From contig NZ_JALKAS010000002.1 in NCBI RefSeq assembly GCF_023015695.1, positions 310,001 to 374,000 on the forward strand: a stretch of 64,000 nt of DNA. Direction: 5' to 3'. The stretch comes from Jannaschia sp. S6380 (GTDB lineage Bacteria > Pseudomonadota > Alphaproteobacteria > Rhodobacterales > Rhodobacteraceae). Every line of letters begins with the position of its first letter. Position 1 is the first letter of the stretch. Shown piece after piece: positions 54,964 through 64,000 of this stretch. Position numbers and translations under genes: made by a program. The notes under the pieces were generated by a model that was not told where the DNA came from, did no database searches, and saw nothing but the letters and a program-made list of their open reading frames with translations.

Positions 54964-57900
54964 CTAGGCAGGCGGCCCGGCCGGGTCAATGGCGGCCCAG
55001 GCCCCGGTCACCAGATCGTGCGGCAGATCCATCAGCAGGGGCGCCTTGGTCCACAGGATCGCCGTGCGGACGGTGCGGTCGGGCCAGATGGTTTCTGCGG
55101 CGCGGCGATAGGCGCCCATCTGCGCCAGGATGCCGGACGGCGTGCGGGCCGGGTCGTCGGGGATCGCGACGTTGGACTTGAAATCGACGATCGTGACCGT
55201 GTCGCCGTCCAAAAGGACGCGGTCGATCGTGCCGACGATGGCGGGCCGGACGCCTTCGGCGGGCAGGGCGAAGGGCAGCTCGGCCAGTGTGCCGGGGGCG
55301 AAGACATGCGCGAATTCGGGCGCCAGAAGCACGGATCGCGCCTCGGCCAGCAGGGCGGGGATCTCGGCCTCGTGTATTGCATCGGCGTATCGGCGCAGGA
55401 GGTCGGGGGCCGCGCGCGCCCAGTCCGTCGGATCGAGACCCGGCAAATGTTCCAGCAAGGCGTGGATCGCGGTTCCATGGCGCCGTGCCGCCTCGCCGTC
55501 CCGGTCGCCCTCGCCCGGTAGGGTCTTGGGGCCGGGCAGGGTCGACGGGGCCAGGCGCCGGGCCGCGCGGGCCGGCGGCGGGGCCGGACGCTCATGCCAG
55601 TCGAAGGCCGGCGGCGGCGCGACGGCGCCGGGTGCGACGCGGGCTCCGGGCGACCAGTTGCCCAATTCCAGGCGCAACCCCGTGCCACAGTCGAACTCAT
55701 GCGGACGTGCGCCGCAGGCCTGCATCCCGGCCTCGACCATGCCGTGCCAGCTGTCGCGCGGGTCCTCGCCGGTCGTGCCCGCCGCGCCGACGATCAACCA
55801 GTTCTCCGCCCGCGTCAGCCCAACATAGAGGAGACGGTCGCGTTCCTCCGCCTCGGCCTGCCGGGCCCGTTCGTCGGCGGCGTGAAGGGCAGGCGACCAG
55901 CCGGCCTTGGGCGCGGCCCAGACATGGGGACCGTCGGGCAGGCGGAACACGCCAGAAAGGGCGCGCGCGCGGCGCGTCATCGTCTCGGGCAGGATCACGA
56001 CGGGCGCCTCCAGTCCCTTGGCGCCATGCACCGTCATCACCCGGATCGACCCCTTTCCGCCCTGGCGCTTGACCTCGACATCGGCCGAGGCCAGCCAGCC
56101 CAGGAACCCCGTCAGGCTGGGGACCTCCAGCTGTTCGTAGGCCAGCGCCTGCGCCAGCAGCGCGTCGATCGCCTCCGCCGCCTCGGCGCCCAGCCGCGCC
56201 AGCAGCCGGCGACGACCGTCATGGACCACGAGGATCCGCTGCAACAACTCGTAGGGACGTTCGAAATCGGCATGGGCCAGCAGATCGGCAAGCATCGCCT
56301 GGGTGTCAGGGTCGCTCCCCCGCATGCGCAGCGCGTCCCAAAGCCGCCCCTCGCGCTTGTGCGCCAGCGCGAACAGGCCGGCCTCGTCGGTCGCGCCCAG
56401 CGGCGAGCGCAGAACCGTCGCCAGCGACAGGTCGTCGGCCGGCGTCGCCACCCAGGTCAGCGTGGCGATCAAATCGCGGACGGCCATGTCGTCGGACAGG
56501 CGCAGCCTGTCGGCGCCGGCCAGGTCCAGCCCGCGTGCCTTGCAGGCGCGGACGATGTGATGAAACAGGTCGCGCCGCCGCTGCAACAGGATCAGGATGT
56601 CGCCGGCCTCGACCGCGCGCCGGTCGGTGCCGCGCCCGACGGGGACCCGATCCGCAATCATCCGCTCGATCGCGGTGGCGATATGGCCGGCCAGGGCGAC
56701 ATTCGCGTCCTTCCGGCCCCGCCGGTCGACCGGATCGTACCATCGCCGGTCCTGCACGTCCTCCTTTTCGGTCTCGAGCGCGGGCCAGAGGTCGATACGG
56801 CCCGGCATCCTGTCCTGGAACGCGATGTGGCGCGGCGGCGGGCCCAGCCCGCTGTCGTCGACGAAAACGGCGTCGACCAGATCGAGGATCACCGGGGAGG
56901 AGCGGAACGAATGCCGCAACTCCCGCTCCGCCATCGGGGCGGGGCCGGGCGCGAACAACTCCGTCAGCCGGTCGCGCATGCGGTCGAAGGCGGCGAGGTC
57001 CGCGCCCTGGAATGCATAGATCGACTGCTTCCGGTCGCCCACGACGAAGGCGGTGCGGCGGATGTCGGGCCGCGCACCCGCGCCGGCCGCGAACTCGGCC
57101 AGCAGGCTGACGATCACCTGCCATTGGTCGGGCGCGGTGTCCTGCGCCTCGTCCACCAGAATGTGGTCGATCCCGCCGTCGAGCTTGAACAGCACCCATT
57201 GCGCGAGGCTCGAGCTCGACAGCAGGTGTCGCGTCCGCGCGATCTGGTCGTCGAAATCGAGCCACCCGCGCGCCCGCTTTCGGGTCTCGACCCGTTCGAC
57301 GAATTCGGGGGCGAAGGCATGCAGGACGAGGGTCTGCTCCAGCGTCTCGAAGGCACCGATCCGGGCGATGCCATCCTCGGCACGTGCAATCAACGCCTCG
57401 AACGTCTCGACCAGGGGGCCATGCGTCCCCTCCCGGACCGCCTTGGGCCAGTTGCCGGTCTTGCGGGGTGTGCCCGATGCCGTCAGGCACGCCTTGCACA
57501 TCGCGGCGAAGCGATCGGCCGGATGGGCCCCGCGCCCGGGCGCCAGCGTGGCGGCGGCCTGGGCCAGCGCCTTGCCCGGTGCCCCGGCCGCATCGTCCAG
57601 GAACGCGTCGATCAGCGCCGCGGCCTCGGGCCCGGCCACGTCCGCCAGAACGGCGGCCGGATCGGCGTCGCGAATGCCCAGTGCGGCGCGCAGTTCCGCC
57701 TCGTCCGGCGGCGGGGCGCCGTCGCGCATCCGGCCGACGGCGGACAGGAACGCGGCCGGTTCGGTGTCCGACAAGCGCGCGCCCACCGCATCCACCAGGC
57801 CGCGCGTCGCGGGGTCGTCGCCCATCTTGTCGAGAACCTCGGCATGCAGGCGTGCCGTGGCGGTCTCGTCCATCTCGGCGAAGGCGGGAGTCACGCCGGC

Positions 57901-58326
57901 CTCCAGCGGGAAGCGCCGCAGCAGCGAGGCGCAGAAGGCGTGGATCGTCTGGATCTTCAGGCCGCCCGGCGTCTCGATCGCGCGGGCGAAAAGGGTGCGC
58001 GCATGCCGCAGCCGGTCCGAGGGGATCGTTCCGCGCCCCGCCCCCAGGCGGGTGATCTGGTCGCGGAGTTCGTCGTCGGACAGCATCGCCCAATCGCCCA
58101 GCCTGGCGAAGAGCCGATTCTGCATCTCGCCCGCCGCGGCCTTGGTGTAGGTCAGGCACAGGATCCGCTCGGGCGGCGTTCCTTCGAGCAGGAGCCATGC
58201 GACGCGGTCGGTCAGCACCCGCGTCTTGCCCGACCCGGCATTCGCCGACAGCCAGACCGAGCCCGAGGGATCGGCGGCCGCGATCTGCGCCCGGGTCGCG
58301 GCGTCGGGGGTGAAATCGGTCGTCAT
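54964..58326 (-). CDS. addA: double-strand break repair helicase AddA
   Basis: AddA is the UvrD-type helicase-nuclease subunit of AddAB, which processes double-strand breaks for RecA loading. The 1120-residue protein has Walker A SANAGSGKTRVLTDR, DEAQDT, the QGADLAAFDRMRD region, VMTVHGAKGLEAPVVILPET, and a C-terminal RecB-type nuclease motif (VTIVDFKSN). Its ATG overlaps the addB stop by 4 bases. Confidence 0.94.
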   Translation of the reverse strand: MTTDFTPDAATRAQIAAADPSGSVWLSANAGSGKTRVLTDRVAWLLLEGTPPERILCLTYTKAAAGEMQNRLFARLGDWAMLSDDELRDQITRLGAGRGTIPSDRLRHARTLFARAIETPGGLKIQTIHAFCASLLRRFPLEAGVTPAFAEMDETATARLHAEVLDKMGDDPATRGLVDAVGARLSDTEPAAFLSAVGRMRDGAPPPDEAELRAALGIRDADPAAVLADVAGPEAAALIDAFLDDAAGAPGKALAQAAATLAPGRGAHPADRFAAMCKACLTASGTPRKTGNWPKAVREGTHGPLVETFEALIARAEDGIARIGAFETLEQTLVLHAFAPEFVERVETRKRARGWLDFDDQIARTRHLLSSSSLAQWVLFKLDGGIDHILVDEAQDTAPDQWQVIVSLLAEFAAGAGARPDIRRTAFVVGDRKQSIYAFQGADLAAFDRMRDRLTELFAPGPAPMAERELRHSFRSSPVILDLVDAVFVDDSGLGPPPRHIAFQDRMPGRIDLWPALETEKEDVQDRRWYDPVDRRGRKDANVALAGHIATAIERMIADRVPVGRGTDRRAVEAGDILILLQRRRDLFHHIVRACKARGLDLAGADRLRLSDDMAVRDLIATLTWVATPADDLSLATVLRSPLGATDEAGLFALAHKREGRLWDALRMRGSDPDTQAMLADLLAHADFERPYELLQRILVVHDGRRRLLARLGAEAAEAIDALLAQALAYEQLEVPSLTGFLGWLASADVEVKRQGGKGSIRVMTVHGAKGLEAPVVILPETMTRRARALSGVFRLPDGPHVWAAPKAGWSPALHAADERARQAEAEERDRLLYVGLTRAENWLIVGAAGTTGEDPRDSWHGMVEAGMQACGARPHEFDCGTGLRLELGNWSPGARVAPGAVAPPPAFDWHERPAPPPARAARRLAPSTLPGPKTLPGEGDRDGEAARRHGTAIHALLEHLPGLDPTDWARAAPDLLRRYADAIHEAEIPALLAEARSVLLAPEFAHVFAPGTLAELPFALPAEGVRPAIVGTIDRVLLDGDTVTIVDFKSNVAIPDDPARTPSGILAQMGAYRRAAETIWPDRTVRTAILWTKAPLLMDLPHDLVTGAWAAIDPAGPPA

Positions 58327-61268
58327 GACCGCGCCAGCGGAATGCGGATGGCGGGGATCGTGTCATCCCATTCCCCGAAGCGCGACAGCTGGTCGTAGTC
58401 GCTGGCATAGGCCAGAAGGTCCGGCGCGAGCCGTGCGACGAAAGGGGCCCCGTCGGCATAGTGCGCCATCAGTTCGATCAGGCCGGTGCGGGTGGCGTTG
58501 ATCAGGTCTGGGCCGAAATCCTTGGGCGCCATCTCGGCGTAGCGGTTGCCGACCTGCAGATAGGCCACTTCGCGCACCTCGCGGAAGGGCAGGTCGGGGA
58601 AGGCGCCTTCCACCACCATCATCGCTTCCAGCAGAAGCTGCTTGGCATAGTGCTTCTGCTGCGCCTCCGAGGGTGGTGGGCCGGACTTGTAGTCGTAGAT
58701 CGCGACCCCGTCGTCGCGCAGGTCCATCCTGTCGGCGCGGGCGGTCAGCGTGAACGGCGGTCGCGCGAAGGCAAGGCGGCCGGTCCCCTCGATTAGCAGC
58801 GGGGTGCCGCGGGCGCGCCGTGCCGCCTCCGCCACTAGGAAATCGGGGATGACGCGCCCGAACCGACCGAGCCAGAGGCGCCGCGCCCCGGGCCAGGGTG
58901 CCCCGTCCTCCAGCGCGCGCTCGAAGGCGGCGCGCAGGCGTTCGGCCGCATCGTTGGGCAGCGGGCCGGGGGTGGCGCGGGTGAACCGCTCCATGGCGTC
59001 GTGCACGGCCGATCCGCGCACCCGCCCGTCCGGTCCCTGGCGCAGCGGGGGCATCGCCCGCAGCCCGAGGATGTCGCGCGCATAGATCGCATAGGGGTCG
59101 CGGATCAGCGTCTCGACCCCGGTGACGGAAATGCGGTCCAGGGCGACACCGGCCGGGGGAACCGGTCCGGGCCGGACGGCCGCCCGGGTCGGATGGCGAT
59201 CATCGGGCATGTCGAGCCGGGCGGCAGTCGCAAGCCAGGCACGGCCGCGGTCGCGCATGTCGCGCAGGGCCGCTTGGCCGCGCGGACCTATCCCGCCCAG
59301 CAGTCCTTCGATCCGGTTGAGCCAGCGCGACGGGACGGTTTCTGCTTCGGTCCCGCGCAGGGACCGGCTGAGCCAGATTTCCGGCGCTGAGACGGCCTGC
59401 TGGAAGTCATGCGCCGACAGGCCGACCCGGCGTTCGGGCAGCCGCAGCCCGCAGGCGGCGCGCATGGCCCGATTGAGCCATGGATCGGGGGCGGGCTGAC
59501 CGGGCCAGACGTCGTCGTTCAGCCCGCCGAGGATCACCAGATCGGCATGCCGCGCCCGCGCCTCGATCGCGCCCCAGATCATGACGTCGGGATTGCTGGC
59601 ATGGGTGTCGCGAACCTCCTCGGAAGATAGCAGCCCCTGAAGGATACGCGCGAACTCGCGCGCATCCAGCGCCGCATCGCCGCGTTCGGGTGCGTTGGCG
59701 ATCAGGTCCCTCACGATCCGGTGCACGGCCCGGCCCGCGTCGCCATCCCAGAGCGGCCCCGGCACCGCCGTCCGGCCGCCTGCCAGATATTCCACGAGGT
59801 TCAGATGCCGGGTCGCATGTTCGGCCAGGGTGGCCGTCGGCGGGTCGGCGGCGAGCCGGTCCAGCAGACCGCAAAGCCATTCGGACCAGTCGTCCGGTGT
59901 CAGTGCGGTGCTCGGGTCGTCGACCCATGCCATGACCGCCTCGGCGGTCGGAAAGGGCAACGGCTCCCGGCGGAGCAACCCGACTTCGAGCGCGCGTGCG
60001 TGGGCGAGGTGGTCCGCCCGGTCGCCGCCCGAATGCGTCAGCGGATGTTCCAGAAGGATCGACAGCGCCTCCGCCTCCGGTCGCCTGCCGCGCATCTGCG
60101 CGACGTGCAGCATCAACCGGCCCGGCGCCGACTGGTTGAGCGGACGGCCGGCGGAATCGTCGGGCACGATTCCCCATCGGCCGAGCTGCGCGCCGACTTG
60201 GCGGGCAAGCGTCCGGTCGGGCGTGATGAGAGCGGACCTGACCCCGCGGTGAAGCGCGTCGCGCAGGCCGCAGGCGATTGCTGCGGCCTCGGCACCGGGC
60301 GAGGGCGCCTCCAGAAGGGTGATGGAGGCGCAGGCCTCCTCGAGGCCGTCCAGTGCGGGGCCTTCCTCGCGCCAGGCATCCGTCGCCGGGGCCGGGCGCA
60401 GCGCCAGCGAGACGAGCCGATTGCGGTCGGGCGCCACCGGCGGGGTGTCTTCCCAGCGCGGCACCTCGGCACGTGTAACACCGCGCGTGGCAAGCAGGGC
60501 GGCCAGGCGGAATTGCGGATGGTCCTGCCGCCCGGGCCCATCGCCGGCGACCAGATCCTGCCAGGCCGGTTCCGGCATGTCCGTGTCGAGACCCGGCAGC
60601 ACGACCGCCCCCTGGGGAAGATCGAGGACCGCTTCGATCAGGCGGCGTGTGGGGGCCCGGGACGCCGTGGAACCGGCGACGATCACGGGATCCGCGGGCG
60701 GTGTTTGGCCCCAGTGCGTCAGGAGCGTCTGCAGGGCCAGCGCGTTTTCACCGGCCGGTGTCAGGTCGCCTGCGCCGTCCAGCCAGTCGGTCGCGATCCG
60801 CAGGAACTGTCGGCTCTGCTCCCAATGCCGGGACAGGTCGCCCACGTCGATGCAGTCGAGCCCGTCGGAGGACAGTCCCTCCTCCTCCATCTCGGCCAGC
60901 AGGTCGGCCAGGCTTCCGGCCAGGTCGAAGGCGGCCGCGACCGGCGACAGATCCGGCGCCGCGCGAAGGAGTGTCGCCACCAGCCGCGTCAACCGCAGAC
61001 GCAGCGCGAGCGGGCCCACGGTCGCGCCTGGCGCGGCCCCGGGCGGCAGCAGCGAAGCAAGATCGGAGACGAGCCGGATCCGCGGCAGAAGCGTCGGTCC
61101 TCCGGCCATGAGCGCCGCCTCCACACGCCGTGCGAGACGCGTCGTGTTCACCAGAAGCGTGACGCGCGCCATCGCCTCGGGCGGATGATCCCGCAGGCGC
61201 GCGCGCAGGCCCGCGGCGAGGCTGTGGCTGAAATCGACGCCAAGGGGTTCGCCATAGAGGCCCCGCAT
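58323..61268 (-). CDS. addB: double-strand break repair protein AddB
   Basis: AddB is the second subunit of the alphaproteobacterial AddAB nuclease. The 981-residue protein has a degraded helicase-like N-terminus and a C-terminal PD-(D/E)xK nuclease region (VAIYDYKSGPPP) with the preceding Glu/Asp residues. The start at 61268 overlaps the murU stop as TGATG and gives MRGLYGEPLGVDF, where the alphaproteobacterial AddB family begins. A longer open frame upstream is not homologous-looking. Confidence 0.92.
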   Translation of the reverse strand: MRGLYGEPLGVDFSHSLAAGLRARLRDHPPEAMARVTLLVNTTRLARRVEAALMAGGPTLLPRIRLVSDLASLLPPGAAPGATVGPLALRLRLTRLVATLLRAAPDLSPVAAAFDLAGSLADLLAEMEEEGLSSDGLDCIDVGDLSRHWEQSRQFLRIATDWLDGAGDLTPAGENALALQTLLTHWGQTPPADPVIVAGSTASRAPTRRLIEAVLDLPQGAVVLPGLDTDMPEPAWQDLVAGDGPGRQDHPQFRLAALLATRGVTRAEVPRWEDTPPVAPDRNRLVSLALRPAPATDAWREEGPALDGLEEACASITLLEAPSPGAEAAAIACGLRDALHRGVRSALITPDRTLARQVGAQLGRWGIVPDDSAGRPLNQSAPGRLMLHVAQMRGRRPEAEALSILLEHPLTHSGGDRADHLAHARALEVGLLRREPLPFPTAEAVMAWVDDPSTALTPDDWSEWLCGLLDRLAADPPTATLAEHATRHLNLVEYLAGGRTAVPGPLWDGDAGRAVHRIVRDLIANAPERGDAALDAREFARILQGLLSSEEVRDTHASNPDVMIWGAIEARARHADLVILGGLNDDVWPGQPAPDPWLNRAMRAACGLRLPERRVGLSAHDFQQAVSAPEIWLSRSLRGTEAETVPSRWLNRIEGLLGGIGPRGQAALRDMRDRGRAWLATAARLDMPDDRHPTRAAVRPGPVPPAGVALDRISVTGVETLIRDPYAIYARDILGLRAMPPLRQGPDGRVRGSAVHDAMERFTRATPGPLPNDAAERLRAAFERALEDGAPWPGARRLWLGRFGRVIPDFLVAEAARRARGTPLLIEGTGRLAFARPPFTLTARADRMDLRDDGVAIYDYKSGPPPSEAQQKHYAKQLLLEAMMVVEGAFPDLPFREVREVAYLQVGNRYAEMAPKDFGPDLINATRTGLIELMAHYADGAPFVARLAPDLLAYASDYDQLSRFGEWDDTIPAIRIPLARS

Positions 61269-61939
61269 CAGGCGTATGCGGCCAGCATCGCCTCGGCCGG
61301 GGCGATGGCGCCGGGCGCGCCGACATCGGCCCAGCGACCCGGATGCTCGACACCGAAGAGCGTGCCCGCCGCCAGCATCGGCGTCCAGATGCGCCAGAGC
61401 GAGAAAACATCTTCGGTGATGCCCCCCAGAAGGTCGGTCTTGACGATGCCGGCGCCGGTATAGGTCATCCGGCACGCCCCCCGGCTGAGCCTGCCGTCCG
61501 GGCCGAGGGTGAAATCGTCGCCCGCCTTTCCGGTGACGCGGTGTTTCGGCACCATCAGCAGAAGCCCGTCCATCCGCGCGGGATCCCACGCGGCCGTGAG
61601 CGTGTCGCAAGCGCGCGGGCCCGTCCAGGCTGCATCGGCGTTCATCGTCAGGACCGGTCCGGCCCCCAGCGCCGGAAGGGCATTGCGAAGACCGCCGCCC
61701 GTTTCCAGCAGCGTCGGCGTCTCGCGCAGGATCGCCACGTCGCGACCGTGCAGATGCGCGATCAGCCGGTCCGCGAAGTGATGCGCGTTGACCGCGACGG
61801 GCGCGCAGGTCGCGACCTGGTCCAGCGCATGATCGATCAGGGGGCGGCCGGCCACGCGGACCATCGCCTTCGGTCGATCATCCGTCAGCGGACGCATCCG
61901 CGTGCCGCGACCGGCCGCGAAGACCATCGCCGACGTCAC
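61268..61939 (-). CDS. murU: nucleotidyltransferase, MurU-like
   Basis: This 223-residue protein has the sugar-nucleotidyltransferase motif VFAAGRGTRMRPLTDDRPKAMVRVAGRPL near its N-terminus and the DADAAW/ADV metal-binding features later. In Pseudomonas MurU makes UDP-N-acetylmuramate from MurNAc 1-phosphate. The GTG start at 61939 overlaps the amgK stop as GTGA, matching the known amgK-murU order for peptidoglycan recycling. Strictly, the substrate here is inferred from context. Confidence 0.87.
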   Translation of the reverse strand: MTSAMVFAAGRGTRMRPLTDDRPKAMVRVAGRPLIDHALDQVATCAPVAVNAHHFADRLIAHLHGRDVAILRETPTLLETGGGLRNALPALGAGPVLTMNADAAWTGPRACDTLTAAWDPARMDGLLLMVPKHRVTGKAGDDFTLGPDGRLSRGACRMTYTGAGIVKTDLLGGITEDVFSLWRIWTPMLAAGTLFGVEHPGRWADVGAPGAIAPAEAMLAAYA

Positions 61940-62958
61940 GCCGGCCCCGCGTGATCGCGACCGTCGCGCGTGCCCGCCCGCGATGCCGTATCGGCCAACC
62001 ACGCGGCATCCGGTGTCGGTAAGGCCCCGTCCAGCACGCGGCGCAGGGAGGCAAGCGCGGGATGCGCCAGTTCGCGTTGCAGCGTATCCCAGGTCGGCGG
62101 AATGAAACGCAGATAGGACGTCCGGCCGGAATGGAGGCAGAGCCGGGTGAAAACCCGGCCGATGATGCGCAGCGAGCGCTGGACCGAACAGATTGCGATC
62201 CGGGCCGCGACGCCCTCGGCCGCCGCCCCGGTGCGGTCGAGATAGGCACGGGTGGCCGCATCGACGGCTTCGGCCGAAACGTCCCGCCGCGGATCGTGGA
62301 TCAGCGAGGCGAGGTCGTATTCGCCAGGTCCGCGCATCGCGTCCTGGAAGTCGAGCAGCCCGATGCGGCCGGTTCCCCGCCGTTCGGGCAGCCAGAGAAG
62401 ATTCTCGGCGTGGTAGTCGCGGTGGACGAAGACCTGCGGCCCGGTCAGGTGGCGGGCGGCGATGTCGGCCATCGCGTCGCGGATCGCGTCGCGGCGGTCG
62501 CGTGCGTCGGGCGCGTACCAGTCGACAACGGTCGCCGCGAGTTCGGGCATGTCATCGATATAGGAGGGGCGGTCGGGCGGCGGCGCGTCCTGCAGCGCGG
62601 CCAGCGTTTCGGCGGCGGTGGCGTAGAGGTGTGGCTCGTCCTCGGGGAACGCGCGGGCATGACGCGCTAGCAGGTCGTCGCCCAGATCCTCCAGCAGCAG
62701 AAGGCCGGCCTCCGCGTCGGCGGCGAGGATCGCGGGGGCGGAAGCGCCGCGCGCCGTCAGCCAATCGGCCATTTCCAGAAACGGACGGACGTCCTCGCCC
62801 GTCTCGGGCGGGGCGTCCATCAGGATCGCGCGGCGGTCGCCCGTGTTGAGCCGTTCGTACCGCCGCAGCGACGCGTCGCCCGCGAGCGGGAGCCGGCAGG
62901 CCTCGGCCCAGCCGTTCGCGGCGAGGAACCCCGCGATCCGTCGTTCGCGCGCGTTCAT
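61936..62958 (-). CDS. amgK: anomeric sugar kinase, AmgK-like phosphotransferase
   Basis: This 340-residue protein has the aminoglycoside phosphotransferase-type kinase fold: ILMDAPPETGEDVRPFLEMADWL, VFVHRDYHAENLLWLP (catalytic loop with HRD) and IGLLDFQDAMRGPGEYDLASLI (metal Asp). AmgK phosphorylates MurNAc and GlcNAc at the anomeric carbon. It overlaps tsaE upstream and murU downstream by 4 bases each. Confidence 0.9.
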   Translation of the reverse strand: MNARERRIAGFLAANGWAEACRLPLAGDASLRRYERLNTGDRRAILMDAPPETGEDVRPFLEMADWLTARGASAPAILAADAEAGLLLLEDLGDDLLARHARAFPEDEPHLYATAAETLAALQDAPPPDRPSYIDDMPELAATVVDWYAPDARDRRDAIRDAMADIAARHLTGPQVFVHRDYHAENLLWLPERRGTGRIGLLDFQDAMRGPGEYDLASLIHDPRRDVSAEAVDAATRAYLDRTGAAAEGVAARIAICSVQRSLRIIGRVFTRLCLHSGRTSYLRFIPPTWDTLQRELAHPALASLRRVLDGALPTPDAAWLADTASRAGTRDGRDHAGPA

Positions 62959-63443
62959 GCGGCGGGATCCAGGGCCGCGGCGAACCGGGCGCGGATGCCG
63001 GCGGGCGCGCGGATCGACAGTAGCCGGGTCCCGTCGGGTAGCGGATCGAAGGCTAGCGTCACGGCCTGGCCGGGCGCGTCGGAGCCGAGCCGGTCGGGCC
63101 ATTCCACCAGGCACAGCGCATCCTGGAACGCCTCCTCCAAGCCGAGTTCCAGGACCTCGGCCGGGTCGGTCAGGCGATAGAGATCGGCATGCCAGGTCTG
63201 GAAGGGCCCCGTGTCGTAGGTTTGAACAAGTGTGAAGGTCGGCGACGGGACATCCTCGGGCGGAAGGCCCGTCGCGGCGCGGAGGGCGCCGATCAGGGCG
63301 CGTGCAAAGGCCGTCTTTCCCGCACCCACGGGTCCCTGCAGCAGGAGCGTGTCTCCCGCCCGGACCAGCGGCGCGAGGGCCCGCGCGAAGGCGTCGGTGG
63401 CGGCAGGATCGGGCAGCCGGATCGTCGGGTCGGGGGCGGTCAT
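62955..63443 (-). CDS. tsaE: tRNA threonylcarbamoyladenosine biosynthesis ATPase TsaE
   Basis: TsaE is the small ATPase needed with TsaBCD for t6A37 modification of tRNA. The 162-residue protein has Walker A QGPVGAGKTAFARALIG (about 36-52), VPSPTFTLVQTYDTG, and the HADLYRLTDPAEVLELGLEEAF helix with a Walker B-like end (LCLVEWPDRL). Its stop overlaps the amgK start. It is 44 bases after the PAS-domain gene. Confidence 0.93.
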   Translation of the reverse strand: MTAPDPTIRLPDPAATDAFARALAPLVRAGDTLLLQGPVGAGKTAFARALIGALRAATGLPPEDVPSPTFTLVQTYDTGPFQTWHADLYRLTDPAEVLELGLEEAFQDALCLVEWPDRLGSDAPGQAVTLAFDPLPDGTRLLSIRAPAGIRARFAAALDPAA

Positions 63444-63487
63444 GGCGCGCAGTTAGACGCCGCCGCCGGTGGGGTGCAAGGCCGCCG

Positions 63488-64000
63488 TCAGGCCGGCAGC
63501 ATCTGTCCCGTCCGCCTGTCGTCCTGCGGCATCGGCATCCGGTCGGCGCCCGGACCCCGGAACGCGACCGCAACGCGCCCGCCCGGCAGGGGATCGATCC
63601 GCATTTCGGTGCCCGCAAGGGCCGCGCCGTTCAGGACCTCAATCCATTCCGCGCGGTCAGGGCCGGGGTTGCGCACGAAATCGCGCAGCTCGCCCCAGGC
63701 CGGGCTGGGACCGGCCAGGGTCTTCCAAAATGCGATGCAGCCCTCGAGCGTGGCCGGCAAATCCGTATCCTCGTCCCCGTCCGGCAGCCACATCCGGCGC
63801 GCGCGGCCGTTCGAGAGCATCCGCGTCCCGTCGGCCCCAAAAACGACGATCGCGTCCTCGGATCGATCGATCACGTCGCGCATCATTTCGCGAATGTCGC
63901 GCTGGTTCCGCGATGCCACGATCTCGGCCGAGACGTCCTCGAACATCAGCGTGATGGCGCCGTCGTCCTGCGGGCGGCCGGTTACGCGGTACGTGGCGCC
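63488..64000 (-). CDS. PAS-domain protein, C-terminal part (runs off the window)
   Basis: The open frame is unbroken from 63488 to the last base, so only the C-terminal 170 residues are present. They include GRPQDDGAITLMFEDVSAEI at the edge and a PAS-like domain (RDVIDRSEDAIVVFGADGTRMLSNGRARRMW). The end is not kinase-like (GADRMPMPQDDRRTGQML). It is probably the end of a multi-PAS sensor or regulator. The internal ATG at 63946 is not taken as the start. Confidence 0.7.
   Translation of the reverse strand, partial: GATYRVTGRPQDDGAITLMFEDVSAEIVASRNQRDIREMMRDVIDRSEDAIVVFGADGTRMLSNGRARRMWLPDGDEDTDLPATLEGCIAFWKTLAGPSPAWGELRDFVRNPGPDRAEWIEVLNGAALAGTEMRIDPLPGGRVAVAFRGPGADRMPMPQDDRRTGQMLPA

Noticed and set aside
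55594..58398. 934-codon plus-strand open frame
   Set aside because: It is antisense to addA, whose helicase and nuclease motifs are intact. The translation is low-complexity Arg/Gly/Gln-rich.

Overview
The window looks like chromosomal DNA of a GC-rich alphaproteobacterium of the Rhodobacteraceae (Roseobacter/Rhodobacter relatives). The assignment rests on gene content and order: dxs-ispA-xseB-deacetylase-petR next to petP and ilvE, dapD/dapE with small conserved Rhodobacteraceae proteins, glnK-amtB, and a tsaE-amgK-murU-addB-addA-trxA block. About 70 genes are packed with many 1-8 base overlaps. I see no rRNA, tRNA, CRISPR array, insertion sequence or prophage.

Layout. 1-400: a small exported protein and its terminator. 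400-5554 (minus): isoprenoid precursor genes (dxs, ispA), xseB, a deacetylase and the PetR/PetP regulators, divergent from ilvE. 6863-9912: DUF2794, an NlpC/P60 hydrolase, an M17 aminopeptidase and an unknown protein. 10065-12070: carbonic anhydrase, an SbtA-type bicarbonate transporter and an SbtB-like PII protein, apparently a bicarbonate uptake cassette, with a striking 30 bp palindrome inside it. 12116-16720: a DUF4139 exported protein, asd, a protein with HeH/SAP-like repeats, and an MFS transporter. 17179-21601: a glycosyltransferase, a sulfotransferase-like protein, a zinc alcohol dehydrogenase and a class IV aminotransferase. 21680-28391: YggT, a thioesterase, a UMF1 transporter, MepA, a phytase-like esterase, a LOG-family protein, a threonine dehydratase-like enzyme and a small DMT transporter. 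28629-33372: dapD, dapE and small proteins, yaaA and DUF1801. 33365-38888: recQ, a TRAP solute-binding protein, rsmD, a ferredoxin reductase-like flavoprotein and a peroxiredoxin. 38908-41428: an Lrp regulator divergent from arginase and ornithine cyclodeaminase. 41447-44974: MscS, phhB, a FemAB-like acetyltransferase, a glycerophosphodiesterase and RidA. 45060-48136: a type I secretion ABC/adaptor pair. 48194-52307: a class A penicillin-binding protein, then glnK-amtB. 52412-54386: a probable MACPF-fold protein with a Cys-rich OmpA-like exported partner. 54601-64000 (minus): trxA, addA, addB, murU, amgK, tsaE and the end of a PAS-domain protein.

Most genes are core metabolism, envelope and repair. 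The least ordinary parts are the MACPF/OmpA-like pair, the carbonic anhydrase-SbtA-SbtB cassette with its palindrome, and a recurring design in which four convergent gene pairs share one CTAG as both stop codons. Functions are inferred from motifs read by eye; no database search was run.
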